Origin: Apricaphanius iberus
Taxonomy: Eukaryota; Chordata; Actinopteri; Cyprinodontiformes; Aphaniidae
Direction of reading: 5' to 3'
Assembly: GCA_028564705.1 (NCBI GenBank)
Contig: JAPXFQ010000201.1
Coordinates: 124,001 to 188,000 of the forward strand
DNA: 64,000 nucleotides
Numbering within the stretch: the stretch's first letter is position 1; each line of letters begins with the position of its first letter. Position numbers and translations under genes: made by a program. Below the pieces are notes generated by a model. The model searched no databases and was not told the origin of the DNA. It saw only the letters and a program-made list of their open reading frames with translations. Positions 21,015-30,539 of the stretch are shown here, one piece after another.

Positions 21015-22437
21015 AAGTGCTTTACAGATTAAAATGACCCCACATAAGGCACAGCCTTCTGAAGCAGAGGGCTCCCACAGAGGAAAACACTGGAAGGAGG
21101 ATTAAAATAACAGGTAAAAATATTAAAATAAACCGTAGATAAATACATTAGGATTAAATAATAAAACACCGATCAAATTTTATCAATTAAAACACAAAGA
21201 GCAATTAAACAGACAATAATAAATAATAGTCAGATACTGTATGTTATCCACTTTTCAGCTGCTGTCTGGTTCGAAAAAGGAATTCTTCTTTGTTTTTTAT
21301 CATTTTGAATAGAAAATAGTACTTATTTTCTCAGAATAAAATTTTAGATGTTGAGTAATTGTGTCTCCTGATTAAAATGCAGGAAATATTACGGTCCGCA
21401 AAGTTCCTGTTGCTGCCCTCACGTTCCTACATTCAGACACAACACACCCACGCTGTGCTGCCAACAACCAGTGTTACCGTTAAAGAAAACAAATGAAATA
21501 ACGAAAACTATAAGTAAAAAAACATATTAATTAACTGAAATATAAACGAGAATATGAAAGAAAATGAAAACAAACTGAAACTGGAATTAGTGTTCACAAA
21601 AATAACTAAAACAAACTAACTTTATTGAGAAAATGTGCTTAGTTTTCATTTCATTAGGTGTCTCATAGAATCTAGAGGAATTATTTCTATGTCGATCTAA
21701 ACAAATCCGATCATCTGTGTTGTGCCTTTTTAGTTGCACAAATCGCTTTGACAAAACAACAGAACGGAAAAGTTGGATCAAATCCCACCAACTCGCTCCC
21801 TTAAGGCAAATAAAAGACGTCGTTGGATTACAAGCTATCAGAAGGAACGATTAAAACGATGATTAAACAGTCAGCAGCAAAAAGCTTCATAACAGGTGAG
21901 CTACAGTGGCTAACAAGCAAGCAAACACTGTGACTGCAACCAATAGCAATGAGAATCGGAGCTGTGTAGCTGGTGCAGCTTGTGTGTGTATCCGCTGTGT
22001 TGATGAAAAATAATCTCTTTCTAGTTTCTGGATGTTGGTGGTTTTTACTGGCTGTACTGCTTCATCCCAACATGTCAGTCAGGTCATCTGTGTTGCTGCG
22101 GTCTGCCTATCGTCATAAAAGCAAAGGTTCAGAGAAAGCACAAATTGTGCAAAATGATCAAAGCATCATAGTACTCATGATAGCTTGGCTTTAGTTTCGT
22201 TGTGTCGCCACTCAGTGTTTTTATAGAACTGCTTTAATCGTTGGGCTTTTTAATGTACAGGTGCTGTTATTGTGTTTACATAACTTTGAATGTTACTCTC
22301 ACATTTATATTTAATATTTGCCTGATTTGTATGGTTGTTAATCTGGCCCATTTCAATACATTTTTTTTATAGGATAACCATTTTGTGAGATTTTGTTATA
22401 CATTTTATTTATTTTTTTGTTTTTCCCCGGCACACTA
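21015..22437. other. Unassigned stretch; possible hAT end near 21471-21620
   Basis: CAGTGTTACCGTTAAAGAAA and the AAACTAAC-rich DNA after it resemble one end of a fish hAT MITE; similar AAACTAAAACTAA-rich DNA at 25490-25670 could be the other end. No gene recognised. Confidence 0.35.
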
Positions 22438-22642
22438 CGGAACGAAATAAATAAATACAACATTATGAAATAAATAGCATGAAAAAAAAATTGAATAAAA
22501 ATATAATGTGACAATGATATCATTAAGAACTGAAATCATTTCAAATGCCACGCCCATTTTAAAAAATATTTTTCATTGTTTTTTTTATTTTAGATTATGC
22601 ATTTGTATAATATATATATATATATATTTAATTAAATATTTA

Positions 22643-24221
22643 CACTACCGTTCAAAAGTTTGGGGTCACCCAAACAATTTTGTGTTTTCCATGAAAAGTC
22701 ACACTTATTCACCACCATACGTTGTGAAATGAATAAAAAATAGAGTCAAGACATTGACAAGGTAAGAAATAATGATTTTTATTTGAAATAAGATTGTTTT
22801 TACATCAAACTTTGCTTTCATCAAAGAATCCTCCATTTGCAGCAATTACAGCATTGCAGACCTTTGGCATTCTAGCTGTTAATTTGTTGAGGTAATCTGG
22901 AGAAATTGCACCCCACGCTTCTAGAAGCAGCTCCCACAATTTGGATTGGTTGGATGGGCACTTCTTGCGTACCATACGGTCAAGCTGCTCCCACAACAGC
23001 TCAACGGGGTTCAAATCTGGTGACTGCGCTGGCCACTCCATTACCGATAGAATACCAGCTGCCTGCTTCTTCTCTAAATAGTTCTTGCACAATTTCGAGG
23101 TGTGTTTTGGGTCATTGTCCTGTTGTAGGATGAAATTGGCTCCAATCAAGCGCTGTCCACTGGGTATGGCATGGCGTTGCAAAATGGAGTGATAGCCTTC
23201 CTTATTCAGAATCCCTTTTACCCTGTACAAATCTCCCACCTTACCAGCACCAAAGCAACCCCAGACCATCACATTACCTCCACCATGCTTAACAGATGGC
23301 GTCAGGCATTCTTCCAGCATCTTTTCAGTTGTTCTGCGTCTCACAAACGTTCTTCTTTGTGATCCAAACACCTCAAACTTGGATTCATCCGTCCACAGCA
23401 CTTTTTTCCAGTCTTCCTCTGTCCAATGTCTGTGTTCTTTTGCCCATCTTAATCTTTTTCTTTTATTGGCCAGTCTCAGATATGGCTTTTTCTTTGCCAC
23501 TCTGCCCTGAAGCCCAGAATCCCGCAGCCGCCTCTTCACTGTAGATGTTGACACTGGTGTTTTGCGGGTACTATTTAATGAAGATGCCAGTTGGGGACCT
23601 GTGAGGCGTCTGTTTCTCAAACTAGAGACTCTAATGTACTTATCTTCTTGCTCAGTTGTGCAACGCGGCCTCCCACTTCTTTTTCTACTCTGGTTAGAGC
23701 CTGTTTGTGCTGTCCTCTGAAGGGAGTAGTACACACCGTTGTAGGAAATCTTCAATTTCTTAGCAATTTCTCGCATGGAATAGCCTTCATTTCTAAGAAC
23801 AAGAATAGACTGTCGAGTTTCAGATGAAAGTTCTCTTTTTCTGGCCATTTTGAGCGTTTAATTGACCCCACAAATGTGATGCTCCAGAAACTCAATCTGC
23901 TCAAAGGAAGGTCAGTTTTGTAGCTTCTGTACCGAGCTAAACTGTTTTCAGATGTGTGAACATGATTGCACAAGGGTTTTCTAATCATCAATTAGCCTTC
24001 TGAGCCAATGAGCAAACACATTGTACCATTAGAACACTGGAGTGATAGTTGCTGGAAATGGGCCTATTTGCAGCTAGAATAGTCATTTACCACATTAGCA
24101 ATGTATAGCGTGTTTCTTTAAAGTTAAGACTAGTTTAAAGTTATCTTCATTGAAAAGTACAGTGCTTTTCCTTCAAAAATAAGGACATTTCAATGTGACC
24201 CCAAACCTTTGAACGGTAGTG
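22643..24221 (-). mobile_element. Complete Tc1 (DD38E, Intruder-like) transposon, 1,579 bp
   Basis: The left end is CACTACCGTTCAAAAGTTTG and the right end, read inward, CACTACCGTTCAAAGGTTTG. The outer inverted repeat is about 27 bp with one mismatch, flanked by TA on both sides (22641-22642 and 24222-24223). It carries one uninterrupted transposase gene on the minus strand. Compared with the sister at 51601-53218, it lacks 37 bp in the region upstream of the gene (at about 24067) and has a few point differences. It is inserted in the left arm of the long-TIR element, next to a TA-rich tract. Confidence 0.96.
22805..23848 (-). CDS. Tc1 transposase, DD38E, apparently intact (347 aa)
   Basis: The protein cuts and pastes the element in the nucleus by recognising the terminal repeats and joining them to TA. 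ATG at 23848 starts MARKREL; the frame is open to the stop after FFDESKV, a normal length for the family. A first helix-turn-helix lies at about residues 9-48 (REIAKKLKISYNGVYYSLQR), an AT-hook-like linker RKRSGRPR at 55-62, and a second DNA-binding subdomain at about 64-112. KRKR at 129-132 may be a nuclear signal. The catalytic triad is D154 (WTDESKFE), D244 (QQDNDPKH) and E283 (SPDLNPVE), with 38 residues between the last two, as in the DD38E (Intruder) branch rather than DD34E. The Gly-rich VKHGGGNVMVWGC is at 187-198. No catalytic residue is missing. Whether it is transcribed is unknown. Confidence 0.96.
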   Translation of the reverse strand: MARKRELSSETRQSILVLRNEGYSMREIAKKLKISYNGVYYSLQRTAQTGSNQSRKRSGRPRCTTEQEDKYIRVSSLRNRRLTGPQLASSLNSTRKTPVSTSTVKRRLRDSGLQGRVAKKKPYLRLANKRKRLRWAKEHRHWTEEDWKKVLWTDESKFEVFGSQRRTFVRRRTTEKMLEECLTPSVKHGGGNVMVWGCFGAGKVGDLYRVKGILNKEGYHSILQRHAIPSGQRLIGANFILQQDNDPKHTSKLCKNYLEKKQAAGILSVMEWPAQSPDLNPVELLWEQLDRMVRKKCPSNQSKLWELLLEAWGAISPDYLNKLTARMPKVCNAVIAANGGFFDESKV

Positions 24222-25464
24222 TATTTCACTGCAATTTACTTCATAATAATATATATTATTTCAAAAAAAATTTATTTGATTCCATCAGTTTTTATTCCAA
24301 TCTCTCTTTTTCCCAAAGTCATGTTTTATTTCATAATGAGGTTTTTCATAATGGTATTTATTTCAAAAAACCATTTAAGAACTGAAGTTGTCCGTCAGCC
24401 AATCAGAATCAGCGGTTGAGACCTGGATGCTGATTGGCTGGAGCTAACATTAGTCTTCCTGGATAGCCATTGTTGTGGCTCTGTGAGCAGCTAGCAGCAT
24501 GCTAAGTAAAGGGTCGGAGCTGCAGGAACTTTGTTAATCTCTAACAGTTCGTATTGAGAGGAATAACTTATCATGAACCGTTTCAGAGACCCATCTTGAT
24601 TCGTCTGGATGAAATGATCCCAGGTTCAGCTCTCAGCTGTGTGACAGTAACACTGGAGTTCTGCTGTTATCTTTTCTGTTTTGTCCAGCACAACTAGGAG
24701 GAGAAGGGAGAGGAAGCCCTGGTTGGTTGTTAGCTACAGTCAGTTAAAGGAAGATTATTTAAACGTGTTCTGTGTTATTTCTGAAATGTTTTAATGATCG
24801 TACCAAACATCCAACCTGAGTCTCTTTCCCCAGTCTAATCACGGGCATGGCGCCCTGAGCAGCTTTACACCTAGAACACTGGAGCAGCACCGGCTGTTTG
24901 GATTAGACATCCCCATTACAAAAGTCATCAAATATTCTGCCATTATTATAAAGCCATACATAAAATCCTAAAGGCATTAAATTCAATAACAGTATTAAAC
25001 GACGTCAGCCGGTCCTCGCCATTTTCTTCCTGCAGGAACATCATGTTTAAGCACCAACCAATCAGCATCCAGGTCCCAACAGCTAATTCTGATTGGCTGG
25101 CCAAGACATTTGGTTAAATGGCATTATGAAAAAAACGTATTATGAAAGAAAACTTAACTTTGTTAAAAAAAATAAATTTTTGAATTAAAACTGATTATAT
25201 TAAATAAAAAAAACTCAAAATAAATTTTAGTATGAAAAAAATGGCAGTGGAATAAATATCTAATTAAACATATATAAAATAATACTAATATATATTCTAA
25301 AATTAAAATCTATATTATATAAATATTGGGCATTACATTTTAACAGAATTCCTTTTTTGACTATTTCATTGTCACATTAAATATTTACTTAATATTAATT
25401 CATGCTGATATTTATTTCATAATATTTTATTTATCTATTTAATTTTTAACACCTTGGCGTTCCA

Positions 25465-26936
25465 TAGGTACAAAACTTGTTTAATGAAAATACTGACACT
25501 GAAACTAATAAAAACTAAACTGAAACTAGGCATTTTGAAAAAACTAAAACTAAACTAAACTACCTAACAAATGGTAAAAACTAACTAAAACTAACTAGAA
25601 TTTGAAATCTTAAGTCAAAACCAAATAAAAACTAAAACTAATACAAATTTTAAAACTATTATAACTCTGCAAACAAGTCCCGCAGCTTATAAAATATCAT
25701 TCTCAGAAGTGAGAACGTTTTGAAAATACAAACAGGGCTGGAAAGATCTGCTTGCTTGAAAGGACTCGGCTTCAATGGTTTGGGCTCAGTCTACACTCTG
25801 CTATCGGTAAGAAGCTGGTAGCATAAATAACCCTTTAATTTAAATTACTGAAATATTTTAAAAAGTATAGCTATAATGTGGCTTATAACATTGCTTGTTG
25901 CCGATGCTGCTTTGCTGCAGTCAGACCGGGCCTCACGGCTACGTCATGAAATCGGCCGCACTCACAGGAGGGGAGGTGTGATTTTAGATAAACCAAGCGT
26001 TTATCTAAAGAAGAAGAAAAAACCCGGCTACGTGTGGACAGGGCCTTAGTTCCGGGTTGAAGAATAACTCCAGGATTTAAGTTATATTTCAGGACCAATT
26101 AATTCTACACAATGCCAACGGTAACAGTTTTTCATATATGTGCCTATCCCAGACATTGAACGGCGTAAAATAGCATGCTATAGGACCTAGTCAATAATAT
26201 AATGATAAACTAAAAAGTTTAAGTTTATCTGATTCAATTCCTTCTTTAGTTCTTTCTAATTACATAGAGCAGGAATCCTTTAAATATGTTAAAATTAAAA
26301 AGTATTTTGTAAGGAAAGAGAAAACGATTGAAGTCTTTCAAGGTTGGACCAAGTATGGAAATCAAAATATGGTCACACTATCTTATACCCAAAATTTCAA
26401 CACACATTACCTTTAGCATTCATGGAAAAATATATCCTTGATCCATCTATCCATTTTGAATTTGTTGGTTTTGTTTATGGGTTCACATAAATAGGAAATA
26501 CATTTCTTTGAATACTTTAATTGATGGTAACTAAATTAATTTAAAAGTAGAAAGTAGCCATGAAGGGAGTGAAGGAAAAAGCTAAATGGGGATAAAATAT
26601 GAAGCAAAAAATATCATTTAAAAATCAAATCACCCAAATTGTAATGGAAACAAATCAAATAATGAGGCACCCTAGATGGCACACCTCTAGATTTTATGTT
26701 AGAATGGAAAAAAACAACATTTTTGAGTGTATTTACATGCCTAATATTATCCAAATCCCTGTTTCTTAGATCTCCAAGACCTTGCTAAGCCGTTCTATGC
26801 TTACATATCCTAAACAGTGGAGATACCAATAAAGACACGGAGGCAACAATGAGGGGGAATGAGGGAAAACTGATCCAATAATACATGTGTAGCCAATTTA
26901 GAGTTTAGAAGTAAGTAAACATGAAGATGAACTAGC
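25465..26936. other. Unassigned; AAACTAA-rich repeat and a hAT MITE end
   Basis: 25490-25670 is a low-complexity AAAACTAAAACTAA-rich segment. Near 26020-26045, AAACCCGGCTACGTGTGGACAGGGCC matches the right end of the hAT MITE at 44361-44901, so a copy or fragment ends here. Nothing else recognised. Confidence 0.45.
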
Positions 26937-27175
26937 ATGAAGCTGAAGGGCATTCTGGGTAATACTAACCAAGCCCCCCCAGAGAATACGCTGATCTATT
27001 TGAGATGTAGGACTGAGAGGATCAGTAGATCGTTTGTTCCTGCAGCCATAAAACTATTCAACAGAGACATTCAACATGGGTTTTTTTCCAATCTAAGACA
27101 TTTCTCAGTATACAAGCACTGGACAAATTGAATTTCCCCCTTTTTTGCGGATAAATAAAGTCCAACTCTACAGGA
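26937..27175 (+). pseudogene. LINE 3' end (CR1/Rex1-like), ORF2 C-terminus
   Basis: The plus frame reads YLRCRTERISRSFVPAAIKL and FNRDIQHG, like the conserved RT C-terminus R..R...SFVP.A..L.N of fish CR1/Rex1-type LINEs. A stop follows, and then TTGAATTTCCCCC..GATAAATAAAGTCC, a typical short 3' end of such elements. It is a strongly 5'-truncated copy. Confidence 0.62.
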
Positions 27176-27495
27176 AACTCTCCAGGAATCTGAACAGGTG
27201 CCAAAAACATCTTTATTCATGTGAACACTTTTAATAATAGAACCCAACCATGTTTGGACCACTGGTGTTGCTGGCTCTTTCTGAAGAAAACACTGCAGCA
27301 GCAGCACAGAGCTGTCAGAAGTCTGTCGGTAAAGCAGATGCTGCGGGTAGAGATATACAACTGAGACCAGACTTTAATGTGCACTAAAATAAAAGTCCCA
27401 AAACTATGAGGGTATTTTTGGGCAGCAGTATTTGTGTCTTGTAACTAAGAAGTTTAAATCACAGAGAAAAAATATGTAGCAGTTTTGTAATTGTA
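27176..27495. other. Unassigned stretch
   Basis: No recognisable gene or repeat between the LINE end and the L2 3' UTR. Confidence 0.45.
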
Positions 27496-27677
27496 GTTTT
27501 TTTTCAGTGTTGTTTTCTTTGAGTTCTGGTTCTGCTGGAGGTTTCTTCCTGTTAAAGGGGAGTTTTTCCTCTCCACTGTCGCCACATGCTTGCTCAGTAT
27601 GAGGGATTGCTGAGGAATTGCTGTGGTTGGAGTCTGTATGATCTGGGCCCAAATTGACATAAATGACTCGACACAAT
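27496..27677 (+). repeat. L2-type LINE 3' UTR, part 1 (interrupted)
   Basis: GGAGGTTTCTTCCTGTTAAA, GCCACATGCTTGCTCAGTAT and GAGGGATTGCTGAGGAATTG lead into ACTCGACACAAT, where the PIF/Harbinger element begins. The UTR resumes at 29737. Confidence 0.9.
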
Positions 27678-27904
27678 GGCTGTGTCCGAATCCATCGGCT
27701 GGATCCTTCGAAGGCCGGATTTGTCGGCCGGTTACGTCACAGCGCCGTGACTAGGACTGTCCAAATTCAAAGACTGCTTCAAATGCGGCCGAAGAATCCG
27801 GCCGACTTCTCCTTGATTTGAAGGACCGTTGCGGTGTATCCTTCGCTGGTTTACATATCCCAAGATTCATTGCGGGCTGAACGGGAGAATTTTCTTCCAG
27901 CAAC

Positions 27905-27953
27905 ATGGCGGACGAAGCGGCAGGCGAAGCGAGAGAGGAGCACAGTTTTAGAT
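27905..27953 (+). pseudogene. First exon of the Harbinger Myb/MADF-like gene
   Basis: ATG at 27905 gives MADEAAGEAREEHSFR and then a strong splice donor, GTAAGTA, at 27954. Fish Harbinger accessory DNA-binding proteins often start with a short acidic exon followed by the Myb/SANT-type domain. The exon encoding that domain is missing, so the retained start and donor are relics or could supply an alternative first exon to a read-through transcript. Confidence 0.55.
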
Positions 27954-28567
27954 GTAAGTATATTAAAACCTGGCGGTTCAAAATTTAAAAACTTAAAGCG
28001 GTTGTGTTGTTTGCCGTTTATTGTTGGCTTAGACATGTATTTTATTATTTTTTTGTAAAGCATCGCTCGTAAACGAGCTCGTATGGTAGTGTAATGGTTT
28101 CTTCATCTTTACGCAGCTAATTTCTGCTTTGGGAAATTAAGTAAAAAGTCAACTCCTCTTAGGAGAAATTATTACCTCTTTACCGAGTGAAAATCGGGGC
28201 ACGGTGGCTTGGAGGTTGAAGATTAAATCCAGTTACACAGCTTATGCTCTCTTATTGAGCCTCATACAACACAGAACCTGTGATCTGCTGTGAAAACTAC
28301 AGTTCTGCATTCTTAAATCAATAAAGTTGTCACGTTCCTCTCCTATTTATTTTCTATCTAATGAGGAAAATTCAGGAGATGTATCTGCAGGAGAAATTAA
28401 TCCCTTGCCGGAAAAAAAAATTGAGAGCAAAAAATAAACCTACTGTATGTATATTTGCAAAAGCGCAAATAACATAATTTATGACTGATCACTTTAACAA
28501 ATATAGATTTCATAAAGGTTGTTGTGTTGCTCTTTTTGTAAACTGTGTTTATTGTCTTCTTGTTTAG

Positions 28568-28666
28568 GATATGAAGCAGCAAAGGGAGACTGGAGAGGAG
28601 AGCAGGGACCGAATGGATGGACTGTTTTTCTTTTTCATTCATGTTTTTGTCACATTTTTTATTTAG
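28568..28666 (+). pseudogene. Last exon of the Harbinger Myb/MADF-like gene
   Basis: After TTGTTTAG (acceptor, ending 28567) the frame reads DMKQQRETGEESRDRMDGLF and stops at TAG 28664-28666. A charged C-terminal helix of the type QQRE..ESRDRMDxLF is usual at the end of fish Harbinger-associated Myb-like proteins. This is the second surviving part of the accessory gene. The middle exon is gone. Confidence 0.5.
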
Positions 28667-28850
28667 GTGTTCGATGGTTATGAATAAATGAATTTCTAAA
28701 AATGTTAAATATCATGAAGTCATTTTATTAAAAGTTGTATTAGTGTTTTTAAAGAAGCTTACATTGAACAGTTTAAAATAACATAACATATTGGCATTAG
28801 GATAAGTTTTTTTGCAGTTATTTATATGTGTATAAATGACCTCTTTAAGC

Positions 28851-29072
28851 TTAATTAGAACAAACGGGCAGTGTTGCTGGATCAGTTGAATACAGATTAA
28901 TTTCATATTTTCTGGTTGACGAGGGGAACATCATACAGGTTGGTCTGCAGAGAGAGTTTAGAGCAGCTTCGTCATGCTGTCCACTGCATCCATCATCAGG
29001 GTTTACAGGCTGCTTATGTTTTTCCAACCAGAGAGCCCCACAGACCTCCAGCAGCTTCATCTTCAAGCTCAT
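28851..29072 (-). pseudogene. Harbinger nuclease, C-terminal remnant
   Basis: The minus frame reads LLEVCGALWLEKHKQPVNPD followed by DGCSG and CRPTCMMFPSS. In HARBI1-like nucleases the C-terminus has a VCxALHNICEKH-type motif; here LHN has become LWL. The catalytic domain is absent. It faces the accessory gene tail to tail. The assignment rests on this short motif and on the surrounding element. Confidence 0.45.
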
Positions 29073-29736
29073 CCCAAGAGGCAGCTGTGGAGAAAAGTGT
29101 TATGACCTGCAGTTTAGTTAAAACACAATGTTAGTTATTGTTGCAGTGGTTGTTTACAAAAAACAATTCAGTTTATTTAGGAAGAGCCAATTTGGAATAT
29201 GCTTGGTAAAAAAAAAATCATAGATATATAAATACAAATTAGAAAATGCTGTTTTGATCCAAAAGGCATATATAATTTTAAGCTCACAAATAATTTGTAC
29301 AGTTAAAATTAATATAAAAAATGTAATATTACAAATTTGTACATTTGATCACTAGTCATTCAATTGCAGAACTTATCAAGAGAGTAACTATCTTAAGTAG
29401 TAACCTGGATTAAATAAAGTTATCTTGATATGATGACCTCTCAGCCAGAGATATAAAACATTTGCGCAGACAGTAAAACTTGTTGTTCCTCTAGAGTAAA
29501 AAAGGTGAGTAAAATACTGGGGAATATTTCTTGCTTTACCAGCTGGTTTAGCGTGATCACGGTTGCTAGGCGACAGGACGTTCGGCAAAGTGGGGGCGGG
29601 AATTCAACTGAAGGCTAGACCGTCCAAATTCACAGCCGTTAACATCCGGTCTACCCGGTCGATGAAGGACCCAGCCCACGTAGACCGAGTAGACCGGGTC
29701 CTTCGAAGGATCCAGCCGCTGGATTCGGACACAGCC

Positions 29737-29885
29737 AATCTGCTGGGATTCCTTACATAGAAAACTTTTAGCTGACTGGAATGTTTCTATAATTGTATTG
29801 AAATGACATTTTTTTTTAAAGTTCCTTGAGATGACATTTGTCGTGAACTGGAGCTATTGAAATAAACTGAATTGAATTTGAGTCA
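29737..29885 (+). repeat. L2-type LINE 3' UTR, part 2
   Basis: AATCTGCTGGGATTCCTTAC, ATAGAAAACTTTTAGCTGAC and GGAATGTTTCTATAATTG lead to CCTTGAGATGACATTTGTCG and AATAAACTGAATTGAATTTG. It continues part 1 and completes the tail. Confidence 0.9.
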
Positions 29886-30440
29886 CACTTTAACAAAAAT
29901 CTTACATTAACAGTTTTGCTCCAATTGATCCAAAATAAATGGTACAAACCGCATACCTGTATGTAAAAAGATAATCTGTGTAAACCTTTTTGTTGCTAAC
30001 AGGCACAAATCAGTGAATGCAACTCCACAAAACCACTGATGCAATTGACAAAAACTGTTTTATAAGGCGCCCCTTTTTCCGCTTGCTCCTCTGTTGCTTC
30101 GTTTATACCAATGTCAAAAACAATTTGTGACACGTGAATAAAACCTATTCCATACAGCAGGGGGTGCTGCCGGGGCTCAGTAACAAGAAACCAGAAATAC
30201 CCCCATGCTTAGTACTTAGCACTGTGGCCCTGCTAACTATATTTTGATTCTGTGGATGTTCATCTGACACCAAACATGAAAGCTTTCTTTGATAAATGCT
30301 TCTTTACTGTCTATTAATTAGGCATATAAGAAAATATCAATATGCCAACATATTGCAATATTTTATGTCACAATATTGCATTATTTGATATTTGGAAGCA
30401 AAGTATCAGTTTTTTTTAAAGAATTTGAATGCAACTATTA
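29886..30440. other. Unassigned AT-rich stretch
   Basis: No gene recognised. 30310-30400 has repeated CAATATTGCA / CAACATATTGCAATATT phrases of unknown origin. Confidence 0.4.
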
Positions 30441-30539
30441 ATGATGACAGTAACTTTTGTGGTAAAATTTAAAATAAGACCACTTGTTGGCTGTTTTCAC
30501 CTTCTTCGTTCCAGTGGATCAACTACATGTAGTAATAAC

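Larger units (their letters stand above)
22438..25464. mobile_element. Long-terminal-inverted-repeat (foldback-like) element carrying a nested Tc1
   Basis: The left arm is 22438-22642 plus 24222-24450; the right arm is about 25030-25464. Read inverted, they share CGGAAC/TGGAAC ends, TATGAAATAAATAxCATGAA, TTTAATGTGACAATGA, a TTTATTT-rich part, CATAATGxxATTTAxxxxAACC, and CAGCCAATCAGAATxAGCxG followed by ACCTGGATGCTGATTGG. Arms are about 430 bp each and a 580-bp middle has no recognisable gene. TA flanks both proposed ends (22436-22437 and 25465-25466), suggesting a TA target. No transposase of its own is seen. Confidence 0.7.
27678..29736. mobile_element. PIF/Harbinger element, 2,059 bp, with decayed genes
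   Basis: The terminal inverted repeats begin GGCTGTGTCCGAATCCA on both ends and continue CGGCTGGATCCTTCGAAGG, 37 bp with one mismatch. AAT is duplicated on both sides (27675-27677 and 29737-29739). The L2 copy at 55100-55150 shows the empty site ATCACAATCTGCTGGG, confirming the insertion and its 3-bp duplication. A 3-bp AT-only duplication fits PIF/Harbinger. Inside are remnants of both usual genes: a Myb/MADF-like gene on plus (27905-27953, 28568-28666) and a nuclease 3' end on minus (28851-29072). Most of both genes is deleted, so it is not autonomous. Confidence 0.85.

Noticed and set aside
22906..23544. Plus-strand open frames inside the Tc1 (also 51864-52502)
   Set aside because: Antisense shadows of the transposase; they lack motifs and repeat identically in the sister copy.
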